Below are positions 1 to 9,889 of a stretch of 64,000 nucleotides of DNA, piece by piece. Origin of the DNA: Bacillus chungangensis (GTDB lineage: Bacteria; Bacillota; Bacilli; Bacillales; Bacillaceae_C); NCBI RefSeq assembly GCF_030812995.1, contig NZ_JAUSTT010000026.1, positions 1 through 64,000 on the forward strand, given 5' to 3'. The notes under the pieces are model-generated. The model was given only the letters and a program-made list of their open reading frames with translations, was not told the origin of the DNA and searched no databases. How positions within the stretch are numbered: position 1 is the stretch's first letter; the number at the start of each line of letters is the position of its first letter. Both the position numbers and the translations under genes were made by a program.

Positions 1-17
1 TTAATGCAAAAGTTATC

Positions 18-65
18 AAAGCCGGTGAAATTTTACTCGTCGTAAAATTTCACCGGCTTTTTCAT
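18..65. terminator. Strong Rho-independent terminator
   Basis: A perfect 19-bp inverted repeat (18-36 with 42-60) encloses a 5-base loop and is followed by TTTTTC on the plus strand. It probably ends a plus-strand gene left of the window and may also stop the thioesterase transcript arriving on the minus strand. Confidence 0.85.
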
Positions 66-98
66 GTCAGAGGTGGGTTTTGTCCCAACCTCTTCAAT

Positions 99-485
99 CT
101 ACTTTTTTTTCGGAACGACTGCTACCGTACATCGCGACATGCAAATAAGCTGCCCTTCTTCATCAACGATATCAATCGTCCAAACCATTGTGCTTTTTCC
201 ATGATGGACGACCTCAGCCGTTGCCGTAACAACGCCGTCTCGTTTCGAACGGATATGATTTGCATTTATCTCTAAACCGAAGCAAATTTCTTTCTCATTA
301 TCGATTAAGGCTGCTGCTCCAATACTAGCAACTGTTTCTGCTAATGCAACAGATGCCCCTCCATGTAAATATCCAAACGGCTGCCGAGTTTTATTATTGA
401 CGGGCATTGTTGCAATGACCTTTCCTTCCCCTATCTCTATAAATTCGATTTCAAGTGCTTCCATTAAAGTATTGTGAAATTCCAT
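99..485 (-). CDS. Hotdog-fold thioesterase of the PaaI/YdiI type
   Basis: This encodes a 128-residue acyl-CoA thioesterase-like protein. The segment with PFGYLHGGASVALAET is the conserved HGG(A/S) stretch of the PaaI-type hotdog family; the Glu that follows is the expected catalytic carboxylate. Such enzymes hydrolyse aryl- or acyl-CoA thioesters in the cytoplasm; the substrate here cannot be told from the sequence. The reading frame is open 11 codons further upstream, but the ATG at 485 is preceded by AAGGAGT at good spacing and is preferred. The gene stands alone, convergent with the terminator at 18-65. Confidence 0.85.
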   Translation of the reverse strand: MEFHNTLMEALEIEFIEIGEGKVIATMPVNNKTRQPFGYLHGGASVALAETVASIGAAALIDNEKEICFGLEINANHIRSKRDGVVTATAEVVHHGKSTMVWTIDIVDEEGQLICMSRCTVAVVPKKK

Positions 486-630
486 TTTTCCATCACTCCT
501 TATTATATGATTATTCAAGATGCCGCTTACAAAATCCTTTATTCGGGTGATTATTTAGCTTTTCGATGCATACAGATATATCGTTCCATATTATATAAAA
601 TCGAACAACTGAGGGAAGGAGTTAATTTAG

Positions 631-990
631 ATGAACCCATATTTTCATCCCCATTATCCATACAATAATCACTATCATCATCCAAACTTTAGACAATTTC
701 CTCCTGTTGATCCTTCCATGTTTATGCATTCCGCACAGAAATCATTGCCATATATACATGATGCAAACAAAATTATGACACATATTAAGCAATCAGAAGC
801 CTTTTCGAGAAAATTAATGAGTGCAGCTCAAGAATCAAAAACAGCTGAGGTAGAGAAAATGATCAAGGATCTTATTCAAACGAATCCTGACATTACCTTC
901 AACCCATCTAGCCTTACCATTCTATTTACTGAAAAAAACAACAACGCTATTAGCTGCTGTCGAATGGTTTTAAATGTTCGATGGCAGTAA
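631..990 (+). CDS. Small His/Tyr/Pro-rich protein of unknown function
   Basis: A 119-residue protein I do not recognise by name. The first 30 residues are rich in His, Tyr, Pro and Asn (MNPYFHPHYPYNNHYHH), followed by an alpha-helical, charged middle and a C-terminus with a Cys-Cys pair. The composition of the N-terminus recalls Bacillus spore-coat or spore-surface proteins, which is an inference only. AAGGAG sits at good distance before the ATG and a strong terminator follows at once, so it is a real monocistronic gene. Confidence 0.7.
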   Translation: MNPYFHPHYPYNNHYHHPNFRQFPPVDPSMFMHSAQKSLPYIHDANKIMTHIKQSEAFSRKLMSAAQESKTAEVEKMIKDLIQTNPDITFNPSSLTILFTEKNNNAISCCRMVLNVRWQ

Positions 991-998
991 GTACTTGA

Positions 999-1041
999 TG
1001 GCTCAAAAGGGCGCAATTGCGTTCTTTTGAGCCATTTTTTT
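999..1041 (+). terminator. Terminator of the 631-990 gene
   Basis: The arms 999-1009 and 1024-1034 pair perfectly and the inner part also pairs if G-U pairs are allowed. A run of eight T follows on the plus strand. It lies 9 bases after the stop codon. Confidence 0.9.
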
Positions 1042-1108
1042 AATCAATCTCCTTGTCCAAAATTCCAAAACTTTTCGTTCAGCCTCTCTACATCTTGTAT
1101 TCCACATA

Positions 1109-1140
1109 CAAAAAAAGCCCTCCGATTTTGTTGGAGAGCT
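1109..1140 (-). terminator. Terminator of the small Gly/Pro/Tyr-rich gene
   Basis: Arms 116-123 and 133-140 (plus 1000) pair with one G-U and are followed on the minus strand by a run of T. It sits directly after the stop codon of the gene at 1151-1366. Confidence 0.85.
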
Positions 1141-1150
1141 TCTTTCTTTA

Positions 1151-1366
1151 TTACCATCCGTAAGGAGCACCTCCAAATGGGGCGCCTCCATATGGGGAAA
1201 ATCCATAAGGTGGTACACCACCGTAAGGAACCGGAGGCGGATAAGCGATTACAGGACGCGGCCGCCACAACGCGCTTCCCAAAATGCCGCCAGCAAAACC
1301 GGCAAGAAGTGGAACACCAAAGAAAAAAGGATTTCTATAAGGTGCCGTTCGATAATAATAGTTCAA
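1151..1366 (-). CDS. Small membrane-anchored Gly/Pro/Tyr-rich protein
   Basis: This encodes 71 residues. A Tyr-rich start is followed by one hydrophobic, glycine-rich segment (about residues 13-32) that could cross the membrane, then a tail of PYGG and PFGG units ending in Trp. The start is TTG at 1366, with AAGGAGG placed eight bases before it. The tail composition is typical of small Bacillus surface or spore-associated proteins, but I do not recognise the family and no function can be assigned. Its own terminator follows immediately. Confidence 0.65.
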   Translation of the reverse strand: MNYYYRTAPYRNPFFFGVPLLAGFAGGILGSALWRPRPVIAYPPPVPYGGVPPYGFSPYGGAPFGGAPYGW

Positions 1367-1479
1367 ATGGGTTACCTCCTTTTAGTCACATGCCTCTCCT
1401 TACTTATTTATGCAAACACGTAGCGAATGGGATGGGCTAATCGGCAGGTTCCATGCGATATTCTCTTCAGTGAACTACT

Positions 1480-2104
1480 CCCATTTATCGACTTAAGTTT
1501 TTATCAAATTTACGGTTCATGTTGAGTGTCATTCGACGGTAATGTAGATACCTTTTACTTTCCCATGAAGAACGATCATCTCCCTGATAATTTCTTTATT
1601 TTCAAATTCCCTTTCAGAAGGTGTTCGATTTATCGATTTATCCATTTATCATACGCAGAATGGACAATGCCAGCGATTTTACAAAGAAAAGAAATGAAGT
1701 ATTTTTCTTCCTCATTTTTGTTCTCTATGACCAGTATACTTCTTTATCCATGATTGGAGTACCAAGAGGCTGGAAATGCCGAGTCTTCTTACGACCTCAC
1801 TTTAGGAAAACTCCCCTGACAGGTACTCTTTGACGGCAGCTGATTTTAGTTCTTTGGAATAGGACTTTTTTGTTTTCGTGGCCACCAGCCCGCTTGTTCC
1901 CTCTCTCTCAAACTTCTCCAGCAAAACATATAGGGTATTTGATATTTGCGTACAATTCGCTATTGGTCAAATCTGCACCTTTATAAGCCGTGATTACTTC
2001 ATATTTAAATTCTTGGGAATAATACCGATTGGACATAAAAGCTCCCCCTAAGGAAAACAGATTTTTATTTTTTGATCTGTCTACCTTAAGGGGAGCATAT
2101 CAGA
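1480..2104 (-). mobile_element. Decayed IS3-family (IS150-like) insertion sequence remnant
   Basis: Read on the minus strand, an ATG at 2036 opens MSNRYYSQEFKYEVITAY, the typical helix-turn-helix start of IS150-group orfA, but a deletion brings a TGA at about 1908. The next frame continues with an orfA-like stretch (TSGLVATKTKKSYSKELK), then another with RRLGISS and SWIKKYTGHRE, and finally pieces resembling the start of orfB (TPSEREFENKEIIREM, then MTLNMNRKF) down to about 1480. The terminal-repeat-like sequence CTGATATGCTCCCCTTAAGG lies at the right end near 2104; I see no matching left end. At least three frame breaks and the missing catalytic DDE part make it non-functional. Confidence 0.8.
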
Positions 2105-2236
2105 GCCATTTTTCTCCACCTGTTTTAATTTAGGGACTTATTAGAGAACCTATGTAAATGTTTTCACATCGACTTCTATTTAAATGTTCGATCTTGCTGT
2201 TCTTAGTTGTTCTCGCTCCAAGTATGAAACATCATT

Positions 2237-3748
2237 TTATTTTTTGGACGGAATTGGTTCAAATGCGTCTACAAATAAGGCCAGTGTTCTTACCATTACG
2301 CCAGTTGCTCCTGCAGAACCTAATGCAGTCTCACCTTTTTGCACAGCAGTCCCAGCAATATCTAAATGAACCCAAGGGGTTTCCTCAGCAAACTCACCAA
2401 CAAATCCTCCACCCATAATAGCGTGGCCTTCACGCCCTGGAGAATTATTTAAATCAGCAACACGGCTATTGCGAATGCGTTCCTTATCTTTTTCAGTATA
2501 AGGCAAACGCCAAATAAACTCATCCGCTTCAAAAGATGCCTCCAATACTTGTTCAAACAGCGCTTCATGATTAGTGAGCGCTCCTGTTTTATCTGAACCC
2601 AATGCAACAATGACACCGCCAGTCAGTGTGGCGACATCGATTAAATAATTGGCACCATGCTGTTTAGCATAAGTCATCGCATCCGCTAGTACTAAACGTC
2701 CTTCAGCATCCGTATTCAATACTTCGATTGTTTTCCCACTTAGTGACGTAATAACATCATCAGGCTTCAATGCAGCTCCACTAATCATATTATCTGTTGC
2801 TGGAATGACAGCAATGACATTTTGTTCTGGCCGTAATTCTCCAATAGCTTCCATCGCTCCTAGAACCGATGCAGCTCCTCCCATGTCGGTTTTCATACCG
2901 ACAATGCCATCTTTTGGCTTTAAGGAATAACCGCCAGTATCAAAGGTAACCCCCTTGCCAACAAGTCCAATCACATCTTGCCATTCCTGTTTTCCCTGAT
3001 AAGAGAGTACAATCATTTTAGGAGGCTGCTCCGAGCCCTTATTAACAGCTAGAAACGCGCCCATGCCAAGCTTCTCCATTTCTTCCTTTTCTAAAATTTC
3101 TAATTGAAATTTGTACTGATCAGCAAGCTTGCTTGCATAGGCAGCTAAATCAGTTGCGGTCAATAAATTTCCCGGTGTGTTGACGAGTGTTCTTGCACTG
3201 TTTGTTGCTTTTCCTAATACAAATCCAGTATGAAGCGCTTCTGTTATTTCTTCTGACATAGCTTCTGTAAACACCGTCATTTTTTCGATGAACTTTTCTG
3301 GTTCATTGGACTGTTGTTTATAGCCTGGGAATGTATACGTTGATAATGGCAACGCCTCACTTAAAGCAAATGCTGCATCTACTTTCTGGATCGTCTCAGT
3401 TACAAATGTATCAAGTGCAATACCTGCAGAAGGTAGCTTCCACTCCTTTATTTGTTTAAAAGCAAATCCAAATGCTTCTTTAAGCAATGGAAAAGTTAAT
3501 TGTTTTTCTTTCCCTAAACCAACAAAAAGCAAGCGTCTGACAGGCAATTTACCGAGCGTAGGGACTGATGTAAGCACATTTCTCTTCGCTGATAATTCTC
3601 CGTTTTTAACCATTTCTGTTAATGCACCTGACAACATGTCATCTAATACTTCTAATGAACCGCCAAATTTCTTAGGCAAGTCCTTCACACCAATAATGAG
3701 ACATGCTTGTTCGCTTTCAAAAGGATTCAATTGTAATACTTTAAACAT
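2237..3748 (-). CDS. pepA: Leucyl aminopeptidase (M17 family), YuiE
   Basis: A 503-residue cytosolic metallo-aminopeptidase that removes N-terminal residues from peptides and works as a hexamer with two metal ions. The C-terminal catalytic half shows the metal and active-site segments [16 protein letters not shown], then [10 protein letters not shown] and the family signature [13 protein letters not shown]. The N-terminal 180 residues form the usual alpha/beta regulatory domain. Length is normal for the family. The start at 3748 is chosen because GGAGGTGACAAGG precedes it; the frame is open five codons further. It matches B. subtilis yuiE in position and neighbours. Confidence 0.95.
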   Translation of the reverse strand: MFKVLQLNPFESEQACLIIGVKDLPKKFGGSLEVLDDMLSGALTEMVKNGELSAKRNVLTSVPTLGKLPVRRLLFVGLGKEKQLTFPLLKEAFGFAFKQIKEWKLPSAGIALDTFVTETIQKVDAAFALSEALPLSTYTFPGYKQQSNEPEKFIEKMTVFTEAMSEEITEALHTGFVLGKATNSARTLVNTPGNLLTATDLAAYASKLADQYKFQLEILEKEEMEKLGMGAFLAVNKGSEQPPKMIVLSYQGKQEWQDVIGLVGKGVTFDTGGYSLKPKDGIVGMKTDMGGAASVLGAMEAIGELRPEQNVIAVIPATDNMISGAALKPDDVITSLSGKTIEVLNTDAEGRLVLADAMTYAKQHGANYLIDVATLTGGVIVALGSDKTGALTNHEALFEQVLEASFEADEFIWRLPYTEKDKERIRNSRVADLNNSPGREGHAIMGGGFVGEFAEETPWVHLDIAGTAVQKGETALGSAGATGVMVRTLALFVDAFEPIPSKK

Positions 3749-3900
3749 CCTTGTCACCTCCACATGCTATTATAACAAATTGTCTTTTCTCTTTAACGAT
3801 ACGATGACATATCGCAAGAAAGATTTTTAACCGCTGCTGTTATATAATTGGCATCATGTGGTAAAATAGAAAGAAAAAGGTTTATAGAAGAAGCGAAAGG

Positions 3901-4050
3901 ATGGCAAAAAAAGCGGAGCAAGAAAAACGTAAAGAATGAAAAGAACTGCTGGGGCATAAACCAATCGAAGTATTCTTTGGCAGCTTAACCGGAATATTCC
4001 TCACTTTCATCCTTTACTACATGTCACATCAATTATTCACAATAAAATAA
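3901..4050 (+). pseudogene. yuiD: Remnant of yuiD (divergent PAP2-like membrane protein)
   Basis: The translation from 3901 reads MAKKAEQEKRKE, then a TGA at 3937-3939, then KELLGHKPIEVFFGSLTGIF and a hydrophobic tail up to a stop at 4048. The part after the stop codon resembles the C-terminal end of the YuiD family (divergent PAP2), where a GHKP(I/L)EV motif precedes the last membrane helix. The front two thirds of the usual 150-160 residue protein are missing. In B. subtilis yuiD belongs to this same neighbourhood, so this is best read as a decayed copy. The AAAGG before the ATG and the A-rich stretch upstream could still drive a 12-residue peptide, but nothing supports that. Confidence 0.6.
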
Positions 4051-4074
4051 CCTTAACCCACATCCTATACATAT

Positions 4075-4114
4075 AAAAAAAGCGCAGGCCGCAAACATCG
4101 CTTACCTTAGCGCT
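4075..4114 (-). terminator. Probable terminator of yuiC
   Basis: AGCGCAGG (4081-4088) pairs imperfectly with CCTTAGCGCT (4105-4114), and the minus strand continues with a run of seven T. It lies just after the yuiC stop codon. Confidence 0.6.
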
Positions 4115-4133
4115 ATCGCAATCAATAGATAAA

Positions 4134-4844
4134 TTATTCTTCTCCTGGTATATATTTTTCTCGAAACACTTGCATTGCTTCATTTTCGTTTAATGCAAGA
4201 AGCTCTTCTTCTGTGATGTTTCCGTCTCCCATTTCAACAACATAAACATCTAATGTCTTTTTCCCCCATTGCGTATAAACATCATCCACTGTTTCATAAT
4301 ACAGATCTAGTTTATCGCCTTTTATTGCTCCGCCTTTATCAGCAACAACTCCATATCCATATCCGGGGATAAAAAGAATCGTTCCAAGTGGAAAAACATT
4401 TAAATCAGCAGCTACTGTCGAATATAAATCTCTTTTTACTTTTATTCCTGAATAAGTAATCCCGTATTCAGGATGACCTGGGGTTTTGCCTGTTGACTCA
4501 AATCCAGCTGTATATCCAGTTGCTGTTACTGTCCTTTTTGGATATTGGGACCAGTCAATCGCTTTTTCTAATGAACGCTCCGCTGCTTCCTCCTCTATTT
4601 CGGAACTAGCCGTAAGAACTGGTTTATCGAATTTTTCATGTATCTTTTTCATATTTAAACCATTTATTTTTAATTGATGTTGATAAGAAAAATCTTTTTC
4701 TACAAATATATTCATGTTCTTCGCACCATATTGGATCCAAGCTGCCAGCATATTAGCCTTCACACCTGAAAGTGATTGGTATGTAGCTGAAATTGCAGCT
4801 AGAAACAACCCTATCATCATGCATCTTTTCATTATTTTTTTCAT
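4134..4844 (-). CDS. yuiC: 3D-domain muralytic protein YuiC (Sps-like)
   Basis: The 236-residue protein begins with a basic stretch and a hydrophobic segment (about residues 5-25), so it is exported or membrane anchored. The C-terminal half carries the 3D domain (VTATGYTAG, then [26 protein letters not shown] and KLDLYY) with the conserved Asp residues that place it with the MltA-like stationary-phase-survival proteins which cleave peptidoglycan glycan strands. The ATG at 4844 is preferred over the upstream open frame because GGGAGGAG lies before it. It is followed by yuiB's upstream neighbour order as in B. subtilis, where YuiC is the studied family member. Confidence 0.88.
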   Translation of the reverse strand: MKKIMKRCMMIGLFLAAISATYQSLSGVKANMLAAWIQYGAKNMNIFVEKDFSYQHQLKINGLNMKKIHEKFDKPVLTASSEIEEEAAERSLEKAIDWSQYPKRTVTATGYTAGFESTGKTPGHPEYGITYSGIKVKRDLYSTVAADLNVFPLGTILFIPGYGYGVVADKGGAIKGDKLDLYYETVDDVYTQWGKKTLDVYVVEMGDGNITEEELLALNENEAMQVFREKYIPGEE

Positions 4845-4917
4845 TTGGATTTTCACTCCTCCCAAAATTATTCCTTTCCTATTTCAAAAAGAATTATTCA
4901 GAGAAGGTAAAAATCGC

Positions 4918-4945
4918 AAAAAAAAACCCTTCACGAGGTGAGGGT
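4918..4945 (-). terminator. Terminator after yuiB
   Basis: ACCCTCAC and GTGAAGGGT pair with one bulge and the minus strand then runs into nine T. It begins four bases after the yuiB stop codon. Confidence 0.75.
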
Positions 4946-4948
4946 CAA

Positions 4949-5272
4949 CTAAAACATTTGATATCCTTTTTTCCGTAGTACGATCATCACAAAACCAGCA
5001 GTAATTGAACCAGCCAGTCCGCTCAATAATATTAATATATCAGCTGTTGCTAATGATGCGACTTTATTTCCTAATTGATGAAAAGCTGTCGATGAATTTG
5101 TAAAATATTCGATAAATCGTACATCGTCAATAATCAAAATTGCAATGATTGGATAAACAATTGCCATTACCCATGTCCATCTTAACAGCATATTGACTAA
5201 AAAACCTATGCCAAAAAATAAGACAAAAAACAAGAGCATTGAAATAATAAGCGTAGGCACCGTCATCGGCAT
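4949..5272 (-). CDS. yuiB: Integral membrane protein YuiB
   Basis: A 107-residue protein with three predicted membrane helices (about residues 6-28, 33-52 and 76-99), the last followed by a basic tail (RKKGYQMF). No catalytic motif is visible; the family has no known role. GGGGGAAAAGAAT before the ATG provides the ribosome site. Placement between yuiC and the yumB side is the same as in B. subtilis. Confidence 0.8.
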   Translation of the reverse strand: MPMTVPTLIISMLLFFVLFFGIGFLVNMLLRWTWVMAIVYPIIAILIIDDVRFIEYFTNSSTAFHQLGNKVASLATADILILLSGLAGSITAGFVMIVLRKKGYQMF

Positions 5273-5355
5273 ATTCTTTTCCCCCTAACATAAAGCTAAA
5301 TTTACTGAAAATTCCTGATACAGTCAATGGCCACCTAATCGATGAACCACGCCTG

Positions 5356-5841
5356 TTAATACAATAATATTTTGTAAGAGGTGTAGCCAAATTCATTGCC
5401 AGGTTGGATATTTTCAAGCACTGTTTTTACTTGTGTATCTTTTTTCTCTATTAATAGGCGAATAATCATTGATGTTGCATCATCTTTTAAAAGCTTGTCA
5501 GGAGCCAGCCACTGAACATCCAACAATTCTTTCTCCTGAATTTTAATGACTTCTGTCAGCGGATCACAAGCAAAAATCAGCATATTGTCGCTTATGTCAT
5601 TTTCAATAACCCCTGTCCGTATCCCAAGCAAATCCTTTACTTCACAAACAACACCTGTCTCTTCCAAAACTTCCCTTTTAACCGCTTCATCGACTGTTTC
5701 TCCCGGATTTACGAAACCAGCAGGCAAGGACCACTTCCCTTTCAGGCCACTGTAACGCTTCTTCACAACAAGCCAATGACCTTCAGCATTTACAATGACA
5801 GCTGCTACCCCAAGCCACACCTTTCCGCGTTTTTCGTTCAT
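5356..5841 (-). CDS. Nudix hydrolase
   Basis: A 161-residue Nudix protein with an intact box: GFVNPGETVDEAVKREVLEETGV fits G-x5-E-x7-R-E-x-x-E-E-x-G. These enzymes hydrolyse nucleoside diphosphates linked to another group, binding Mg at the Glu residues. The substrate cannot be inferred. The start ATG follows GGGGAGAGGAAC. It lies in the same direction as yumB and yuiB, with gaps of 130 and 84 bases, and may be transcribed separately because a terminator sits between it and yumB. Confidence 0.88.
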   Translation of the reverse strand: MNEKRGKVWLGVAAVIVNAEGHWLVVKKRYSGLKGKWSLPAGFVNPGETVDEAVKREVLEETGVVCEVKDLLGIRTGVIENDISDNMLIFACDPLTEVIKIQEKELLDVQWLAPDKLLKDDATSMIIRLLIEKKDTQVKTVLENIQPGNEFGYTSYKILLY

Positions 5842-5885
5842 GTTCCTCTCCCCCTTTATTCATCCATAAGTCCCACTTATTTAAA

Positions 5886-5911
5886 GAAACTCGCCCCCTA
5901 GGGCGAGTTTC
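5886..5911 (-). terminator. Terminator after yumB
   Basis: GAAACTCGCCC (5886-5896) pairs perfectly with GGGCGAGTTTC (5901-5911) around a 4-base loop; the minus strand continues TTTAAATAAG. It separates yumB from the Nudix gene. Confidence 0.8.
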
Positions 5912-5970
5912 ATCTGTTCTACTCGTAGGAGAGTAAATGATCATGCCACTTTTTCTTATACGTACCTATA

Positions 5971-7188
5971 CTAAAAAAATTTAAACTTTCCTTTCTTAAA
6001 TACTAATGAAGGACCTCCAATCATAAATAAGGCACGGTTATCGACTGCTTTTTTCATAAAGGATGCTGTTTTCCCTTTTACTTTCTTGCCAAACACAATA
6101 CCAATGGCATCGGACTCTCCTAGTGAGCAAACGGAACCTTTATCATCAAATACAAATGTATTCAAATCCGTTGATCCTGCTACAAGATTAGCAATATTTT
6201 GTGCGCATACTTCGCCATGCTGCATAGCAATTTGGGCTGTTGGAGGGTAAGGACGGTTCGCCTCCTCATTAATAATCAGGGCACAGTCTCCAATAATAAA
6301 GACATTATCATGGCCAGGAGCTCGCAAATCAAGATTTACCTTCACGCGTCCGCGCATATTTTCAAAACCTGACGCTTCAATAATCGAATTGCCGCGAACA
6401 CCAGCTGCCCAGATGACTGTAGACGCTTTTATCTCTTCTGTTTCATCTTCGCCAACACCAATAATAATGCCATCAGGAGTCGCTTCCTTAATCGCAGTGC
6501 CGATTCTAAATTCTACTCCTTTACTTTCTAAAAGTGCAGTTGCATACTGAACGAGTTCAGGATCAAAACCAGGTAAAACCATTGGAGCCGCTTCCACACA
6601 TACAATTCGCACTTGTTTTTGATCAATGTCATACTCTTTGCAAAGTTTAGGAATACGATTTACTAATTCACCTAGAAATTCAATTCCAGTAAAACCAGCG
6701 CCCCCTACGACAATGGTTAAACGCTCTTCACGCTTTTCTGCTTCTGAATGATACAAAGCAAATTGATATTCAATATGCTCACGAATCTTACGAGCAGCGT
6801 TCACATTCGTAATAGAGAGTGCATATTCCTTTAATCCTTTAATACCAAAGGTTTCCGGTTCTGCTCCTAATGCAATGACAAGATAATCATAATCTAGCTC
6901 GCCATTGTCAAGAATAACCTTATTTTCCTCTGTTTTCACTTCTAAAGCAACTGCCTTAATTAACTCTACTTTATTGCGATCAATGACACTCGAGATGTCA
7001 TATCGGACACGATCTGGACCAAGTGTTCCTGCTGATGCTTCATGCAGCCAGGTCGTTTCATAATGATAATCATTCTTATTAACAAGAATAATTTCAGCTT
7101 GATGGCTGCCTAATTTTTTCTCTAGATGTTTGACTGTCATTAAACCACCGTAACCCGCGCCTAATACTACAATCTTTGGGTTTTTCAA
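5971..7188 (-). CDS. yumB: Type II NADH dehydrogenase-like protein YumB
   Basis: A 405-residue FAD protein of the NDH-2 family, which passes electrons from NADH to quinone at the membrane surface. The N-terminal dinucleotide fold is [10 protein letters not shown] (about residues 6-15) and a second one for NADH is [13 protein letters not shown] (near residue 160); VFIIGDCA near residue 300 is the FAD-binding ATG/GD motif. TTG at 7188 is chosen as start: it follows AAGGTGG and gives the length and beginning expected of YumB. It is transcribed away from yumC, across a 387-base gap. Confidence 0.9.
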   Translation of the reverse strand: MKNPKIVVLGAGYGGLMTVKHLEKKLGSHQAEIILVNKNDYHYETTWLHEASAGTLGPDRVRYDISSVIDRNKVELIKAVALEVKTEENKVILDNGELDYDYLVIALGAEPETFGIKGLKEYALSITNVNAARKIREHIEYQFALYHSEAEKREERLTIVVGGAGFTGIEFLGELVNRIPKLCKEYDIDQKQVRIVCVEAAPMVLPGFDPELVQYATALLESKGVEFRIGTAIKEATPDGIIIGVGEDETEEIKASTVIWAAGVRGNSIIEASGFENMRGRVKVNLDLRAPGHDNVFIIGDCALIINEEANRPYPPTAQIAMQHGEVCAQNIANLVAGSTDLNTFVFDDKGSVCSLGESDAIGIVFGKKVKGKTASFMKKAVDNRALFMIGGPSLVFKKGKFKFF

Positions 7189-7575
7189 TCGTATCACTTC
7201 CACCTTTTTAATGTTTTGAACTTGTCATGCACAGTATTTACATAAAAAGTATGTAAATTATTTCACTAACTTAATAAAAAAAATATAAGAAAAATGTCAT
7301 AAAATATTAACATCGTGCTTATCTTTCATATTATTCTTTTTGCTATCCTTTTTCAAGATATATGTAGTAAAAACGAAACTTAAGAACATTCAGAAATAAG
7401 GAGAAAGTCATAAGCAAAAAGAGCGAATCTCACCTTTCTACCATCCAATACTCATATTCTCTTAAAAGTTTAAACACTACTTTTCGATTACCAACAAGTT
7501 GTCATCGTTATCGAAAGAAAAAAATTATGCTATTATGTAGTTGGTGTTTGTTGAAAATAATTGGAGGGATTTCTA
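7189..7575. other. Divergent intergenic region yumB / yumC
   Basis: An AT-rich stretch of 387 bases between two genes transcribed outward. A TTGTCA at 7499-7504 and TATTAT at 7531-7536 occur upstream of yumC but their spacing is poor, so no promoter is claimed. No open frame with a ribosome site is visible apart from GGAGGG just before yumC. Confidence 0.5.
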
Positions 7576-8571
7576 TTGAAAGAAGATCACAACATTTATG
7601 ATATAACTATTATTGGGGGAGGTCCAACTGGCTTATTTACAGCATTCTATGGCGGTATGCGAAAAGCAAGTGTAAAAATTATTGAAAGCTTGCCTCAGCT
7701 AGGCGGACAGCTATCAGCCCTTTATCCAGAAAAATATATTTATGATGTCGCAGGTTTTCCAAAAGTTAAAGCACAAGATCTAGTCAATCAGCTAAAAGCT
7801 CAATTGGATTTATTCCCTACTACTGTTTGCTTAGAACAAGCTGTACAAACGCTCGAAAAACAACCAGACGGCATCTTGAAACTAACGACTGACAAAGAAG
7901 TGCATCTTACAAAAACAGTTATCATTACTGCCGGGAACGGTGCATTCCAACCCCGTAAACTTGATATTAAGGATGCAGAACAATTTGAAAATAAAAATTT
8001 GCACTATTTCGTGGACGATATGGAGAAATTCAGAGATAAAACAGTAGCTATTTGCGGAGGCGGCGACTCAGCTGTCGACTGGGCTTTAATGCTTGAACCA
8101 ATTGCTAAAAAAGTATCGATTATTCATCGCCGTGATAAATTCCGCGCCCATGAACATAGCGTCGAAACCCTTGAACAATCCAAAGTAGAGATTAAAACGC
8201 CATTTGTTCCTGTTGAGTTAAAAGGGGATGAAGATGGCATCAAACAAATTATTATAGAGCAACCGAAAACAGAAATAAGAGAAACATTGGATGTGGACGA
8301 TTTTATCGTGAATTACGGATTTATTTCTTCATTAGGTCCTATAAAAAACTGGGGGCTGGAAATTGAGAAGAATTCAATCGTTGTTAATTCAAAAATGGAG
8401 ACGAACATTCCAGGTGTTTACGCCGCTGGAGACATTTGCACTTATGAAGGCAAAGTAAAGCTTATTGCTACTGGATTTGGGGAAGCGCCAACAGCAGTCA
8501 GCAATGCTAAAGCTTATATTGATCCGAAAACACGATTACAGCCAATGCATAGTACATCCATGTTCTCTTAA
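7576..8571 (+). CDS. yumC: Ferredoxin/flavodoxin-NADP(+) reductase YumC
   Basis: This 331-residue thioredoxin-reductase-like flavoprotein transfers electrons between NADPH and ferredoxin or flavodoxin. It has the FAD fold [12 protein letters not shown] near the N-terminus and the NADPH fold [14 protein letters not shown] near residue 155, but it lacks the CxxC of true thioredoxin reductases, as expected for this group. GVYAAGDI and the end [11 protein letters not shown] are typical. TTG at 7576 is the likely start, eight bases after GGAGG; the frame is open five codons more. Confidence 0.93.
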   Translation: MKEDHNIYDITIIGGGPTGLFTAFYGGMRKASVKIIESLPQLGGQLSALYPEKYIYDVAGFPKVKAQDLVNQLKAQLDLFPTTVCLEQAVQTLEKQPDGILKLTTDKEVHLTKTVIITAGNGAFQPRKLDIKDAEQFENKNLHYFVDDMEKFRDKTVAICGGGDSAVDWALMLEPIAKKVSIIHRRDKFRAHEHSVETLEQSKVEIKTPFVPVELKGDEDGIKQIIIEQPKTEIRETLDVDDFIVNYGFISSLGPIKNWGLEIEKNSIVVNSKMETNIPGVYAAGDICTYEGKVKLIATGFGEAPTAVSNAKAYIDPKTRLQPMHSTSMFS

Positions 8572-8687
8572 ATCGAAGCTGCTTTCTTCTTCATAACGAA
8601 AAAAACACTCCTAACAACTATCACGCATGTTTCTTCTATTTTTGATGAAACCATGTATGATTTTTTTCATTACGAAAATCAAGCATA

Positions 8688-8726
8688 AAAAAAGATCTTC
8701 TTTATCGCATAAAGAAGATCTTTTTT
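8688..8726. terminator. Bidirectional terminator between yumC and yutM
   Basis: An 18-bp perfect inverted repeat (8688-8705 with 8709-8726) around CGC starts with A and ends with T, so it serves both converging genes. Confidence 0.9.
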
Positions 8727-8747
8727 GATATATAGCTGGTAAGCCAA

Positions 8748-9113
8748 TTAACACTTCTCTGGTGTTCCCGCCTTCTTATCAGTACGGAATGAAGACCCAC
8801 AGCCACAAGAAGCAATCGCATTTGGATTGTCGATTGTAAACCCGCCACCCATCAGTGATTGTTTATAATCTATTTTTGTTCCTTCGAGAATCGGTGCATC
8901 TTCCTTTGTTACCAATACGGAAATTCCGTGTTGCTCGAATTGAATGTCATCTTCCGTTTGATCATAATCAAAACCTAATCCATACGATAAGCCACTGCAG
9001 CCTCCGCCGTTGACAGAGACACGTAAACTAGCGCCTTCCTCTTCGTTTTGCTTCATCATATCTTTAATTTGGAAAGCCGCAGCTTCAGTAATGATTACAG
9101 TATTAGTCATCAT
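8748..9113 (-). CDS. yutM: A-type Fe-S cluster carrier YutM (HesB/IscA family)
   Basis: A 121-residue A-type carrier that receives Fe-S clusters from the Suf scaffold and hands them to target enzymes. The three ligand cysteines are seen as NGGGCSG and SCGCGSSF. A tail of about 14 residues after the CGC motif ends in Cys. Two adjacent ATG codons follow GGAGGTGTAG; either may start. It fits with sufCDSUB (47.8-53.2 kb), yutI and lipA in the same window. Confidence 0.92.
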   Translation of the reverse strand: MMTNTVIITEAAAFQIKDMMKQNEEEGASLRVSVNGGGCSGLSYGLGFDYDQTEDDIQFEQHGISVLVTKEDAPILEGTKIDYKQSLMGGGFTIDNPNAIASCGCGSSFRTDKKAGTPEKC

Positions 9114-9336
9114 CTACACCTCCAAATATCGTTTATTTTGATAAAAGTAAAGCTTTCAGCAGTGGGGATTTCCTTCATTCTTCTTACAGTTGTAAAATAA
9201 AAGGAAAAAAAGCTCACTTCTTTAATGCTTAGTATATACCTTCCAACATCATCACACAACTGGTATGTTTTTTATATTTATTCATGTTTACATTGTTACG
9301 TTCTTCTCGTTGGCCTTCAGATCATTTATAAAATAC

Positions 9337-9383
9337 AAAAAAAGGATGTCCAAATATAAAAACCTTTGAACCATCCTTTTTTT
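9337..9383 (-). terminator. Terminator of yuzB
   Basis: A 12-bp repeat (9337-9348 with 9372-9383) with a 23-base loop; the minus strand has a T run in the distal arm. The proximal arm overlaps the yuzB stop codon. Confidence 0.7.
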
Positions 9384-9618
9384 AAAACATTGGATTTTCT
9401 TCCAAATGCTTATATATTAGATCAACAAGCTCTTCAGGAGTTTCTGCTTTTACTAGTTCGCCATTCACTAGCGCATACAGATATTGGCTGCAAGGACCAC
9501 AATAACCTAAACAACCATATTCAATAATATCAAGGTTAGGATCTTCTTCTAATATTTCTAGTGCTTTATACGAACCGCTCGCTAAGTTGCTGATACAAAA
9601 TTCAATGATTGCATTCAT
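9382..9618 (-). CDS. yuzB: YuzB, DUF1450 family
   Basis: A 78-residue cytosolic protein with the pattern FCISN near the start and GCLGYCGPC in the middle, the Cys set that defines the DUF1450 family. The family is usually found next to NADH dehydrogenase-like and Fe-S genes; the cysteines suggest metal or thiol chemistry, but the function is unknown. Start ATG at 9618 follows AGAGGTGAG; the frame is open six codons upstream. Confidence 0.88.
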   Translation of the reverse strand: MNAIIEFCISNLASGSYKALEILEEDPNLDIIEYGCLGYCGPCSQYLYALVNGELVKAETPEELVDLIYKHLEENPMF

Positions 9619-9889
9619 TTTTCTCACCTCTTGCACTGCAATCCTACCATTGAATAATCTTTCAAGTCAATGTTGGTCTATTGGATGTTTTGGCACTTTT
9701 TTTTTGTAAATAGTTTTAGCAGCCAGTGCTCGATTGCTTCGGACATAAAGTGAAGCAAATAGTTAAAAAGACCATTCTAGATTAGAAAGAAAATTTAGGC
9801 GTTTCGCTATTTCTCAGAAAACCTCAGGCTGCTGCTTAACGATATTGAAAGGAAATATTTTCATTTCTTTTTGATCATCTGTAACGTAT

